NCBI GenBank assembly: GCA_025517525.1 | Contig: JAOPJZ010000008.1 | Location: 62,001 to 126,000, forward strand | Length of the DNA stretch: 64,000 bases | DNA from: Natronosalvus hydrolyticus | Lineage (GTDB): Archaea; Halobacteriota; Halobacteria; Halobacteriales; Natrialbaceae | Reading direction: 5' to 3' | Part shown: positions 26,466 through 35,653 of the stretch, piece after piece | Position numbering within the stretch: position 1 is the first letter of the stretch | How the letters are laid out: each line of letters starts with the position of its first letter | Position numbers and translations under genes: made by a program | Notes under the pieces: generated by a model | What the model was told of the DNA's origin: nothing | Databases searched by the model: none | Seen by the model: only the letters and a program-made list of their open reading frames with translations

Positions 26466-28621
26466 ATTAGTGCTAGATGCCCCAGTCCGTACGGTTCAAG
26501 CTGTTCTCGTAGTTGCTGCCGGATTTCTTCTTGATTGTCGGCAGAGTTCATAAGAACTCGACTTCGGTGGAGTTCCTTTTTCACAAATTCCCTAGCTGTA
26601 TTGTCACCCTGCTCTGCGATTAGGCCAGGCAACGTGATCATGTCATAGACCGATGCCTTCGATTTATCTTCACTTTTTCGAAGGACACGTCCCCTTCGCT
26701 GAATGAATTGTCTCTCGTTGCTTGAACTTGCGATGATGATAGCTGTCGGACAATCTGGTACGTCAACCCCTTCATCTAAACAGTTGATAGCCAGCAGGTA
26801 GTCTACCATCCCGTTGTTGAACTGGTAGAAGGAACTGGCCTTCTTGTCTTCGTCCATATCGGAGACGAACACTGCGTAGGACTCTTCTCCCTTCTTCCGA
26901 TTTAGCTGGTTTTTGATTTGGTCAACCTGGTCGTTGTCCTCACAAAAGATGATGGCAGGTGTAGAGTGATGAGTCTCCAGGAAGCGCCCGAATCGGTGGG
27001 GTTTGTTCTCTGCCTTCTTTAGAATCTTGGCTCTGTCTCGGGCGAGTCTTTCTTGTTTTTCTTTAAGATTTTGAACCGGCTTGCTTGGATTATCGCTGTT
27101 GAGTTCACTGGTAACCTGGCCGATTCGCTGGCTGTAGCTTTTGTACTTCTCGTATTCTTCTTCGTTGAGCTCGCAGAGGATGGGGGAGTAGTCGTAGTTG
27201 GACAGGTAGTCGTTCTCGATGGCTTCGGCGGTTTCGAACCGGAAAATTATGTCATCAAAGTAGTTCATAATCTTCCGGTTTCCAGTGTCGTCAAATCTGC
27301 GTTTAGGCGTTGCAGAGAGCCCGATACGTCGTCCTGCGTCTATTTCGAAGAGTTGGCTGAAGGTGTTAGCTCCGTATCGGTGGACTTCGTCAGCGACTAT
27401 TTGCACCCGGTTGGGAGGGACTCCGCGGAGGAAGCTTCGGAAAGCGTCTCCGACCGCTGTATGGATTGTCGTCAGAAGGAACTGCTTAGGCCGGTCATGG
27501 ATCACATCTGTGCTTTCGGTTCGGTACGGGTTGACCAAACCTAGCATCTCCTGTCGCCAATCGGTTTCCCCGCTGCAGACGACGATTTCGGCGTCTTCAA
27601 TCAACTCTTCGATGTCCTCTTTCCATTGATTGAGTAGAGTGGTAGTAGGGACAACGACGAGAGTTACTCTATTGTGGGCATCAAGGTTGGCAGCTGCTAT
27701 TGCAGCGCGGGTCTTCCCGGTGCCGGTGGCTAATGCAAAGATACCACGATAGTCGTTTGCGATCCACTCGTCTATGGATTGTTCCTGGTGTTCCCATAGC
27801 GGAATTTCCTCTTCCTCACTTTCCTCAGTGTCGTCCTTGTTGAACAGCTCAAGGTCTGGACGGCCATCGACGGTTTCTGGGCTGTGTTCTTGCAACCCGG
27901 ATTCTACTGCGTCAGGTAGTTCTTTGACCGTTACTCGGGATTCCTCGTTGTTCCAGAGTTTGTTGAATGAATCCTGTTTCTCCGAGGTCCGCATATCGAG
28001 GCCTGGCCACCAGTTGGTGTAGACGTCGAACGATTCGAAATTGTCTGTCCAGGCTAACTCGGTCTCGTTGATGGAGCCGAAGAAGGCCACCTTGTTTCCG
28101 TATTCGTCTGAAAAGACGCCAAGCTTCTCGTGGTAGTGGCTGAACGGGTTGAGGTCATCCATATCGGTCATGTAGGCGATACGGATATCCAGCATCTCTT
28201 CCTCAAGCATCCATGCGAGGCATTTGAAACGGTCCCGTTTTAGGTAGTCCTCAAATTGTTCGGCTGAAAGTCCTCTGTGGAGCGCGTTTTCTATGACTTC
28301 TTCTTTATCGAGGTCGGTTTCTGGTTCGGATGCCTGCTCCAGCACTTCAATGTCTTCAGGTTTGAGACGGGGACTGACGATTAGCCGCATTTTGCCGTCG
28401 TTCAAAACCAGTTTAGATATTCCCTGGGCGGCGAGAACCAGTGATTTGCTGTCGAAATAGCCAGCCGCCCGGTCGTAATGGTTCGCGTTTTTGAGGCAGG
28501 GAATGTAGAAATCGTTCAAGATGTCATCGTTACCTGACCGATAGCTGTTTTGGAGAGGGAGGGTTCTGAGGCCATTATTCCCTTCGTCTTCAGTCTTCTC
28601 AGAAGTTGTTCTGTCAGCCAT
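26462..28621 (-). CDS. pbeA: PLD-nuclease / SF2 helicase fusion, Dnd-associated (PbeA-like by position)
   Basis: This protein has 719 residues. Residues about 25-200 form a phospholipase-D-type domain with H164-x-K166 (YHEKLGVF) and FGSINETE (about 181-188). An SF2 helicase follows: Walker A ATGTGKT (298-304), DEVH (410-413), LSATPKR, INCLDEGVDVP and QRRGRVLRK. This PLD-helicase architecture is known for restriction-type components of phosphorothioation systems. In the published archaeal system the Pbe proteins stop viral DNA replication without cutting it. Only one HKD-like motif is visible, so a nuclease would need to dimerise. It begins 27 bp after dndA. Confidence 0.75.
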   Translation of the reverse strand: MADRTTSEKTEDEGNNGLRTLPLQNSYRSGNDDILNDFYIPCLKNANHYDRAAGYFDSKSLVLAAQGISKLVLNDGKMRLIVSPRLKPEDIEVLEQASEPETDLDKEEVIENALHRGLSAEQFEDYLKRDRFKCLAWMLEEEMLDIRIAYMTDMDDLNPFSHYHEKLGVFSDEYGNKVAFFGSINETELAWTDNFESFDVYTNWWPGLDMRTSEKQDSFNKLWNNEESRVTVKELPDAVESGLQEHSPETVDGRPDLELFNKDDTEESEEEEIPLWEHQEQSIDEWIANDYRGIFALATGTGKTRAAIAAANLDAHNRVTLVVVPTTTLLNQWKEDIEELIEDAEIVVCSGETDWRQEMLGLVNPYRTESTDVIHDRPKQFLLTTIHTAVGDAFRSFLRGVPPNRVQIVADEVHRYGANTFSQLFEIDAGRRIGLSATPKRRFDDTGNRKIMNYFDDIIFRFETAEAIENDYLSNYDYSPILCELNEEEYEKYKSYSQRIGQVTSELNSDNPSKPVQNLKEKQERLARDRAKILKKAENKPHRFGRFLETHHSTPAIIFCEDNDQVDQIKNQLNRKKGEESYAVFVSDMDEDKKASSFYQFNNGMVDYLLAINCLDEGVDVPDCPTAIIIASSSNERQFIQRRGRVLRKSEDKSKASVYDMITLPGLIAEQGDNTAREFVKKELHRSRVLMNSADNQEEIRQQLREQLEPYGLGHLALI

Positions 28622-28648
28622 TGCTTGGGTTGCTTGTAGGAATGTTTG

Positions 28649-29830
28649 TCAGCTTATTTGTAACTTCCGCAGGCGGGAGACGCTCTGTATAACTTGATCC
28701 GTGGCGTACTCGATTTCTTCCCGAGTGTTGTCTTTCCCAATTCCGAACCGGACTGCGGAGTGCCAGCGTTCTTCGTCGCCGCCGAGGGCTTGGAGTACGT
28801 GGGAGGCTTCGACCTTGCCGGTTGTGCAGGCGGATCCGGCTGACACAGCTATGTCTGGTTGCAAGTTCTGAACCAGGGCTTTGTTTTCGACACCGAGGAA
28901 GCTGACGTTCAAATTGTTGGGGATCCGCTTCTTCGGGTGGCCGTTGAGCACGACATCGTCGAGTTCGCTGTCGAAGCGGTCCCACATATAGGACGTAAGT
29001 TCGCCGGCGTACTGACGGCGTTCCTCCATCTCTTGATCGGCTAATTGTACTGCTTTCCCGAGTCCGACGATGGAAGGTACATTGAGGGTGCCGGAGCGCC
29101 AGCCTCGTTCGTGGCCACCTCCGTGGATAAGCGGCTCAAGTTTGACTTTGGGGTTTCGGCGGCGGACGTAGAGTGCTCCGATGCCTTTCGGTCCGTAGAT
29201 CTTGTGGGCAGAGATCGACATCAGGTCGATCCCCATTTCTTCGACGTCGATGGGAATATAGCTGACAGCCTGGACTGCATCGGTGTGCAAGAAGACCTCG
29301 TTGTCTTTGGCGATTTCCCCGATTTCTTTGAGAGGTGCGATAGTTCCGATCTCGTTGTTGACGGCCATTATCGAGATCAGGAGTGTATCGTCTTGAATGG
29401 TCTCTTCAACATCATTTGGGTCGATCAGCCCGTTTTCGTTGACCGGCAGGTAGGTTACGTCGAACCCACGTTCCTCTAGTGCTTCACAGGCTTCGAGCAC
29501 GGCTTCGTGCTCGGTTTCTCCGGTGATGATGTGGCTACCCTTGTTTTTTCTCTCGGCGCAATCAGCGACGCCCTTGATGGCTAAGTTGTCGGACTCAGTT
29601 GCGCCACTGGTAAAGATGATTTCTTCTTTACGGCAGTTGAGGACCTCGGAGATCTGTTCCCGTGCTTGTTCGACGCCTTCCTTTGCTTTGGCTCCGTAAA
29701 GGTGGTCGTCGCTGGCCGGGTTTCCGAAGTTTTCCGTGAGATACGGGGTCATGTCTTCGGCTACCCGTTCATCTACCGGTGTGGTGGCGTGATGATCGAG
29801 ATAGACGGCGTCCTCAAGGCTCGGCGTCAT
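28649..29830 (-). CDS. dndA: DndA cysteine desulfurase (IscS-like)
   Basis: This PLP enzyme of 393 residues takes sulfur from cysteine for phosphorothioate synthesis. The N-terminus has VYLDHHATTPVD. The PLP-lysine motif SISAHKIYGPKGIGAL is near residue 205, the HGGGHERGWRSGT loop follows, and the catalytic cysteine is in SAGSACTTG (about 331). It is fully intact. In this locus it is fourth (dndC-D-E-A), the order of the archaeal system, and not first as in many bacteria. It overlaps dndE by 4 bp. A housekeeping IscS is unlikely given the operon. Confidence 0.9.
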   Translation of the reverse strand: MTPSLEDAVYLDHHATTPVDERVAEDMTPYLTENFGNPASDDHLYGAKAKEGVEQAREQISEVLNCRKEEIIFTSGATESDNLAIKGVADCAERKNKGSHIITGETEHEAVLEACEALEERGFDVTYLPVNENGLIDPNDVEETIQDDTLLISIMAVNNEIGTIAPLKEIGEIAKDNEVFLHTDAVQAVSYIPIDVEEMGIDLMSISAHKIYGPKGIGALYVRRRNPKVKLEPLIHGGGHERGWRSGTLNVPSIVGLGKAVQLADQEMEERRQYAGELTSYMWDRFDSELDDVVLNGHPKKRIPNNLNVSFLGVENKALVQNLQPDIAVSAGSACTTGKVEASHVLQALGGDEERWHSAVRFGIGKDNTREEIEYATDQVIQSVSRLRKLQIS

Positions 29831-30240
29831 GGTAGACCACTATCTGGTTTCACGTCAGTATCTTCTTTCAAGCTATTGGGAACCAAGGCTTGGAAGTCGC
29901 TGAGATCGCTTATGTTTCCGTAAACTCTGATAACTCCCCTGTTCAGGTGTGCAACGAACTCATCATAGAGATCTTCTTCCGGATCTTTTTGTTCCTGTAT
30001 CAGGCGTTCTTTAAGAAGTGCCATATAGAGGGCGTCGTGTTCACCGAGAAGGGTGTACCGATTAAACGTTTGACCGTCGTTATCGTATTCTTCCGGGTTT
30101 GGTGGCCGTGGTTCGTTCAGGGAGTAGCACAACCCGATCCTGCAGAGATAGTTCGGTGTAAGACCGGTGTTCCCTTTCAGCATCCGAAGCCGGTTCGTGG
30201 CGTCTGTTCCGATTTGTATTCGATTGAACTCTTTACTCAT
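29827..30240 (-). CDS. dndE: DndE DNA sulfur modification protein
   Basis: This protein of 137 residues has the DndE hallmarks FNRIQIGTDATNRLRMLKGNTGLTPNYLC split over its first 35 residues (RLRMLKGNTGLTPNYLCRIG), then FNRYTLLGEHDALYMALLKE and VAHLNRGVIRVYGNISDL. DndE is a DNA-binding member of the DndCDE modification complex, with preference for nicked DNA in bacterial homologues. It overlaps both dndD and dndA by 4 bp. The basic surface expected for DNA binding is partly masked by acidic haloarchaeal substitutions. Confidence 0.9.
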   Translation of the reverse strand: MSKEFNRIQIGTDATNRLRMLKGNTGLTPNYLCRIGLCYSLNEPRPPNPEEYDNDGQTFNRYTLLGEHDALYMALLKERLIQEQKDPEEDLYDEFVAHLNRGVIRVYGNISDLSDFQALVPNSLKEDTDVKPDSGLP

Positions 30241-32261
30241 TGTGTGACCTCCAGATCGATTTCGTCCCCTTGGTCAGAACTTGACCAGAAGTATCCCCGA
30301 GAGACCGAGGTATAACCTTCCTCCTGATTGTAGTTCAGGTGATAGGCCTGAGTAACGTCGTCGTTCAGCTGGTCGTAGTATTCGTCGTTGATTTCAGTGT
30401 CAGTGGAGAAGACCAGGACTTGGTGTGCTGCCTCCGGGAAGAAGTTCTCCACGAGGTTTTCCCGATGGGCTTTGTCGAGGCGTCCGAGCGGTGTATCGAC
30501 GATGAAAGGAAGTGGCCTGCCGGAGATCTCTGCTAGTGCCCAGAGCAGAGCAGTTGCGAAGATCTGGCGTTCACCGGCGGAGAGTTCGGACTGGGGTTTG
30601 TGGTTCCCGTGTTTGGTTTTGACTTTGATATTGAGAGCATCTTCATCGACTTCGATTCCCTCGTAAAAGTCGCTCTTGTTTGAGAGAGCGAGGTACCGTT
30701 CGGTAAGTGCGTCTTCCAGATTTCGGAGTTTCTCCTTAGCCAGCTCTTCCCTGTATTCGCTCAGCACGTCTTGGACGCCAGAGGCTAGATCTGCCCGCTC
30801 TGAAACAGTTTCCTTGTTGTCCTTTTGATCGAGCTTGTTGTCGATCTGGTTTCCAAGCCGAGAGATCCGGGTGTCAAGTTTGCCCAGTTCTTCCCCAATA
30901 CCTTCGATATCGGACTTGAGGGATTCTCTCTCCCCGATCAGGTCGTTCAGGTCCTCGATGAGCGGTGAGATGTCTTCCTCTTCTGGAGCACGTCCGAGCT
31001 GTTCTTCGTTATCTTGCAGTTCCCGGACCATGCTCTCCAACTCGCTGGATTGAGAGCCGAGGTTTTCGGGTACCTCCTTCAGTGCTTTGTCCACGACGGC
31101 GTACATCTCTCGGCGCTGTGCTTCGGAGAACTGGTGGAGAAGCTGTGTGTCCTCATCCTCAACTTGGAACCTGTTCCGGATCTCTGACTGAAGCCGGGTT
31201 TTGATTTTCTCAGCTTTGTCTTCGGGGACGTCCAAGTCGCTGAAAACTTCGCCGTTCAGGGCGTCGTCAAGTTCACTATCAAGCCGTTCTCTGGCAGCAG
31301 CAGTTTCCTGTTTCTCGCTTTCATCTTCGAGTCGGTTGACGACGCTCTGGCAGAGGTCTGGTGCAAGTGCGAATGGGTATGCGTCGGTAACGATCTTTCT
31401 AATATCCTCTTCAACGTTCTCGATTTTCGCGTTGAGTTCTGCTCTGCGTTCTTTGAGCTCTTCACGTTTGTCTGCGTAGGCACCACCCTCTTGAGCGATA
31501 TCGGCTTCTTTGCTGTCGATTTCCCTTTCGAGGTCAGCAAGCCGCTCTTCTTTATCATTCTTCTCGTCCTTGAGCTCTTGTTCCCGGTTCTCAAGTTCTT
31601 CTTTCTCTTCTCGGAGTTCATTAATTTCCTCCGTAACCCCTTCGAGACCGCTTTCATCGAGCTTTCTGGAGCGGTAGATGGAAAGGTCAGCGTCAAGCCG
31701 ATCTACGAGATCGAGGCCGAGCAGCGAGAACAGTGAGTCTTCGAAGGTTTCGTCGTCTTCGATTGCGGTTGCGAGTTCTTGAACCTTCTCCCCGTCGAAG
31801 AAGAAGAGCTGTGAGACTCCTGGCGGGATCAACTCTTTCAGGAAGTCTTCCCACTGGTCTTTGTCTAAGTCGGAAGGAAGCTTCCCGTTACGACGTACTT
31901 CGAGGTTTTCGACGAGGGTCTTTCCACGATCACGCCAGGATCGTTCAACGCTGTAGTGGTCTACCTCGCCCATGTAAGCGTACTCAAATTCAAGACGGAT
32001 CGAGGCTTCATCGGCGGTTTGATCCGGATACTCGTGAAGCTTTCCTCTAATATGTTCCTTGTAATCTGCTTCGCTGACCCGCCGACCTAAGGCACTTCGT
32101 CCGTGAAGACAGATTTGAACGCCTCGGAATAGCGTGGTTTTCCCGGCACCGTTTGATCCACCGAACAGGATAATAGGAGAGTCTTGAGAAGGGGTTAGTG
32201 TAAACTCATTTCTACCGCGATATGGTCCGAAATCGTTGATGACCAGCTTTGTAAGTTTCAT
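30237..32261 (-). CDS. dndD: DndD SMC-like ATPase of the DNA phosphorothioation complex
   Basis: This protein has 674 residues. The Walker A is GGSNGAGKTT (residues 34-43). FFFDGEKVQELA (about 153-164) is characteristic of DndD. Coiled-coil segments occupy about 200-290 and 395-500, followed by SELSAGERQIFATALLWAL (signature) and FIVDTPLGRLD (Walker B). DndD provides ATPase activity for sulfur insertion and DNA structure changes during modification. It follows dndC by 14 bp and overlaps dndE by 4 bp. It is similar in plan to, but clearly diverged from, the ATPase at 24,188. Confidence 0.9.
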   Translation of the reverse strand: MKLTKLVINDFGPYRGRNEFTLTPSQDSPIILFGGSNGAGKTTLFRGVQICLHGRSALGRRVSEADYKEHIRGKLHEYPDQTADEASIRLEFEYAYMGEVDHYSVERSWRDRGKTLVENLEVRRNGKLPSDLDKDQWEDFLKELIPPGVSQLFFFDGEKVQELATAIEDDETFEDSLFSLLGLDLVDRLDADLSIYRSRKLDESGLEGVTEEINELREEKEELENREQELKDEKNDKEERLADLEREIDSKEADIAQEGGAYADKREELKERRAELNAKIENVEEDIRKIVTDAYPFALAPDLCQSVVNRLEDESEKQETAAARERLDSELDDALNGEVFSDLDVPEDKAEKIKTRLQSEIRNRFQVEDEDTQLLHQFSEAQRREMYAVVDKALKEVPENLGSQSSELESMVRELQDNEEQLGRAPEEEDISPLIEDLNDLIGERESLKSDIEGIGEELGKLDTRISRLGNQIDNKLDQKDNKETVSERADLASGVQDVLSEYREELAKEKLRNLEDALTERYLALSNKSDFYEGIEVDEDALNIKVKTKHGNHKPQSELSAGERQIFATALLWALAEISGRPLPFIVDTPLGRLDKAHRENLVENFFPEAAHQVLVFSTDTEINDEYYDQLNDDVTQAYHLNYNQEEGYTSVSRGYFWSSSDQGDEIDLEVTQ

Positions 32262-32275
32262 GGATTAGAAAAGGA

Positions 32276-33757
32276 TTAGGTCTGTGATTCTGGGGTGTAC
32301 TGCCATTTTTCGATGTTCTCTTCGCCCTCGATATCTGCTATGATTTCTTCCATTGGACGCCAGTCCTCTCGCATGACCTTGTCAATCTCGCTATAGATAG
32401 AAGCCCGACGCTTCATCCCGTGGTGCTGAAGTTCGGTGTCCAGTAGCCGCTGAACGAGTTCTGGAGAGACGTCATGCTTGTCTGCGATTGTCTTAAGAAG
32501 TTTTGCTTCGGTTTCCCCGAAGGCACCGTAGTCGTCCTCCACCCACCCGATATCCTCACCCATGACCTCTCTGTAGATCTTGGGGACGGAGTCTTCCCAG
32601 TCTGCTCTTTCTTCTCGCCAAATGCGGCGGATTTCTCTCAGTTCTTCGTCCCGGATGAGATCCATTCCCTCGTCGTCCGGCAGTTGTTCGTTCACCTTTT
32701 TCTGAGTTTCTAGCAGCTTTCTCAGCAGGTCTTTGCAGAACTCGAACTTGTGGGCTCGGGGGATAATCCCGTTGTCACCGTTGGTCTTGGTTTTGACGTA
32801 GCCGTATTGCCGGCCTTTGACCTGCCTGTATTTTGGTTTCTGTTCGGGGGCTTGAGTGGATTTCAAAAAGTCGCGGAACTCCAGAAGCGGCTCCAACCAC
32901 TCATCGCCCTCGTCAATCATGTTCTGCATTGCCTTGTCTTCGGAGACGACGGTACAGGTCCAGCAACCGAATCGGCTGTTGCCGCAGGAGGGCGTTTTCG
33001 TATCGATGACCATCGGGCACTCATCGTCGGCTTCTTGATAGAGAGCGGCAAGGTCCCGGTTTTTCTTGCCCCAAGGGCACTCGACTTGGAGGAGGTAAGA
33101 CCAGACATCGTCAACAATCCAGTCTTCGATGGGTGTGTAGACAAAGGCGTTAGCGAATTTGCTGTGGCGTGAGAGAACGCTGCCCTCGATGCTGTGCATC
33201 TCCATCACCTGTTTCCGGGTGGCGGATTCGGCCTTTCGCACCCCGAGAATGACTACAACTTCGCCATGTTCGGAGACCTTCTCCTGAATAAAGCGGTCTG
33301 CAGGATCGATTTTCAGGCGTTCAGTACACCAGCGGAAGGTCTGGTTGGGTGCTGGGTAGCCACGGCCGATGAGGTTGACCCAGAAGGAGTCGTTAACCTT
33401 TGGCGTTACCTTGTGTGCTTCAAAAGGGAGATCTTCTTTCTCGGAGTATTCGTTGATGTTTTCAAGAGTGCTCGTAATATGGTTTACAATCTTGGGAGTT
33501 TCGACGAGTGTGTCACTAGAAATGACGTGGATTGGTTTGATTTGCTCTTCATCTGGAAGATTCTTGATGGCGTGCCAAATGAGCTGGAGGGCTGTGGTTG
33601 AGTCTTTGCCGCCGCTGTATCCGATTACCCAGGGCCGTTCGTCTGCGAGATACGTTTCTCGAATTTCCTCATAGATGTGCTCAAGAGAGCGGGTTTCGAA
33701 TACGGATTCTCCTTTTTCCTGACCCGTATTTGAAACGTCGAGATTGTCAGTGCTCAT
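32276..33757 (-). CDS. dndC: DndC PAPS-reductase-like sulfurtransferase
   Basis: This protein has 493 residues. The PP-loop SGGKDST (residues 48-54) binds ATP. QTFRWCTERLKI and the cysteine cluster CPMVIDTKTPSCGNSRFGC with CWTC form the predicted 4Fe-4S site. DndC activates the DNA backbone with ATP and transfers sulfur supplied by DndA. It is the first gene of the eight-gene minus-strand operon. The ATG at 33757 follows AT-rich promoter-like DNA (ATAAATAAG on the minus strand at about 33,770) and a short palindrome at 33,791. The acidic N-terminal 25 residues are not conserved in my recollection. Confidence 0.92.
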   Translation of the reverse strand: MSTDNLDVSNTGQEKGESVFETRSLEHIYEEIRETYLADERPWVIGYSGGKDSTTALQLIWHAIKNLPDEEQIKPIHVISSDTLVETPKIVNHITSTLENINEYSEKEDLPFEAHKVTPKVNDSFWVNLIGRGYPAPNQTFRWCTERLKIDPADRFIQEKVSEHGEVVVILGVRKAESATRKQVMEMHSIEGSVLSRHSKFANAFVYTPIEDWIVDDVWSYLLQVECPWGKKNRDLAALYQEADDECPMVIDTKTPSCGNSRFGCWTCTVVSEDKAMQNMIDEGDEWLEPLLEFRDFLKSTQAPEQKPKYRQVKGRQYGYVKTKTNGDNGIIPRAHKFEFCKDLLRKLLETQKKVNEQLPDDEGMDLIRDEELREIRRIWREERADWEDSVPKIYREVMGEDIGWVEDDYGAFGETEAKLLKTIADKHDVSPELVQRLLDTELQHHGMKRRASIYSEIDKVMREDWRPMEEIIADIEGEENIEKWQYTPESQT

Positions 33758-33790
33758 TACTTAGACTCTTATTTATCGTACCATTGTGGA

Positions 33791-33804
33791 AGATACTTGT
33801 ATCT
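33791..33804. promoter_or_regulatory. Palindrome upstream of dndC, candidate operator
   Basis: AGATACTTGTATCT is a perfect 6-bp inverted repeat with a 2-bp spacer, centred about 40 bp before the dndC start. Its position next to the promoter-like AT stretch suggests a dimeric repressor site, but no regulator has been identified and a palindrome of this size could be chance. Confidence 0.35.
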
Positions 33805-33829
33805 ACCGTTGCAGTACCCATCGGTTCCG

Positions 33830-34255
33830 CTATGATCCGTCGATTTTCCATTGTATACTCCCCGTATTGAGGACTCTTTTTTCGGGTGGCGTAGCGCCTT
33901 TTTCGATTGCTTGCCGAACGGATATCTCATCCTTCATTAGGAAGATATCGTAGCACCATCTGCGCTGATGTGTTACTAAATTCCTCAGTATGTCTGATGA
34001 ATATGCCTTCTTGTTTTGGACGAGACAGTATTTCTGTAGTTGGTCGGCGTCTTCTAGTTCGTAGAAGAAATTGTTCAATATCTGGTTTACCTTTGAGAGC
34101 TTCTCTTCTTGCACTTTAAACCCGTATTTGTTAGAATTGTAGTACTTTCCGAGCTGCTGGAAAATGCCATCTTCATCGAAGGATTGTTTGAACAAGTACG
34201 TCTGGTTGAACTCAAAGGCAGTGATCTCCTTGTTTTCGATATCGAATGTGGGCAT
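33830..34255 (-). CDS. Unknown protein upstream of dndC
   Basis: This protein of 141 residues starts MPTFDIENKEITAFEFNQ; the ATG at 34255 follows GGTATAATAAC on the minus strand (TATA-like, about 34,275). It is a mixed alpha/beta sequence, aromatic-rich and less acidic than typical haloarchaeal proteins, with a basic C-terminal third (VTHQRRWCYDIFLMKDEI). No domain was recognised. It ends 72 bp before dndC on the same strand, so it may be an operon leader gene, a regulator, or independent. Confidence 0.6.
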   Translation of the reverse strand: MPTFDIENKEITAFEFNQTYLFKQSFDEDGIFQQLGKYYNSNKYGFKVQEEKLSKVNQILNNFFYELEDADQLQKYCLVQNKKAYSSDILRNLVTHQRRWCYDIFLMKDEISVRQAIEKGATPPEKRVLNTGSIQWKIDGS

Positions 34256-34469
34256 AGCTGGATACGCTGTTATTATACCTTTATCCTGCACGTGTACTCT
34301 CTAATAGTTCATCCAAACGGGGTGAAAGTGAAACACAGGAAAGCATTTCGGTAGATCCGCTGAACGATATGGGGACTATTCCCTTGAAGAGGGCTCTGGC
34401 GAATCGTCAGGCCGCGCTGAGTTGAACTGTCACAACTAGGGTTGTGAAGCGGGAAATAGCGGATACCTC

Positions 34470-34785
34470 ATGTCCAAAATCGTCTGCTGTACCGAGAATG
34501 TCGTGACGTTGACTCAAAGTGCTATTGGTGGTCAAGGCGAATCCGTCGCCCGCAGGGTAGCGGCGGATTCGCTGACTACGCTGTCGTTCACTGCATTTTC
34601 TGCGAATTTACCTGGGGAAGTCTTACCGCGAAGTGCTCAATCTCTTGAACGAGATGCCACAAATACTGGCGAAGATTGGCCTTGAGAAGGCCGACTGCTC
34701 GGTCACTCGACGCTAGTAAAGGCGCTTGACAAGATCAGGCACACGCTCGGCGACGCCGTCTGCGCGCGAAGCTGATATTTAAAGT
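34470..34785 (+). pseudogene. IS5-family transposase remnant, N-terminal
   Basis: The plus strand reads MSKIVCCTENVVTLTQSAIG and GGQGESVA, then after a frame change GGFADYAVVH, and later SYREVLNLLNEMPQILAKIG. This is the order of the N-terminus of haloarchaeal IS5 (ISH-type) transposases. It breaks off near 34,785, and no catalytic domain remains. The 34,256-34,470 flank holds nothing recognisable. Confidence 0.6.
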
Positions 34786-34882
34786 TCCGTAAAATCGTCC
34801 TGATTGTGCTGTCTACAATATCAAACGTGTAGTGAGTTAGGCGAATTGAACGATGTATGAAGGTTCACCACGGCCGTTAAGA

Positions 34883-35101
34883 CTATTCGCTGTCGTTGAC
34901 CTTCCGGAGACCGTTTAGCCCGTCGTCAATGATGGTTTCGACGATCTGATCAAGTTTTTCGTCTGGCACATTGGTTCCATATTCTTCTTCGTATTGATCA
35001 GTGGCATGCTGGACCTCAGTTTCAATAGCATCGTAGAGGCTGTCGACGAAATATGAGTTCCATTGTAGTTCTTCTCTGAACTCGGGGACATCGTCAGTCA
35101 T
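34883..35101 (-). CDS. Small acidic protein, unknown
   Basis: This protein of about 72 residues starts MTDDVPEFREELQWNSYFVD and ends NGLRKVNDSE; it is helical and acidic. The ATG at 35101 is preferred to a TTG ten codons upstream. Between it and the cassette start (35,102-35,587) no gene was found; that stretch is AT-rich, with a C-rich run near 35,575. Function unknown. Confidence 0.5.
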   Translation of the reverse strand: MTDDVPEFREELQWNSYFVDSLYDAIETEVQHATDQYEEEYGTNVPDEKLDQIVETIIDDGLNGLRKVNDSE

Positions 35102-35653
35102 ATTAGCTATTAATTTGGTTGACAACGACATAAATCCTCAGATCATATATCAAGAGATAGAAGAATGCTACACAACGGGAGATGCCGCTGACGGCGTTGT
35201 AGTTGGTTGATAACTTCAACTCATACTGGGATAGAGTCCAGTTACCGGAAATTGAAAGAAAATTTCCTAGTGAAGTCACGCTCAAAGCAGATCACGGGAT
35301 CGGAGCTTGGGTAGGCTGTCAACCCCTGTGATTCGGACGATTTGATTCAATTCCAAGACTTTGCTAATACTGACTTAATTCAGGCATATCTGATGGGAAA
35401 CGATTCAATTGATGGCTCAATATCTCGTTCCCTTCCATCTCCATAAAATCATGTATATTTGATGCGTTGATGCTGCGCGGCTTTGTAATAACAGCTTAGG
35501 GAGTCGTGTTTCACCGATTGGTGGTGGATTGTGGAATATCCGACTTTGAAAAGCCACTTTGCTAGACCCCCCTCCCCCCATTGTTAAAGTGTGTCATAGA
35601 AAGCTTCGCACGGACTTTGAGAATGGCCAGCATTATGATACCTATCACTCGAA

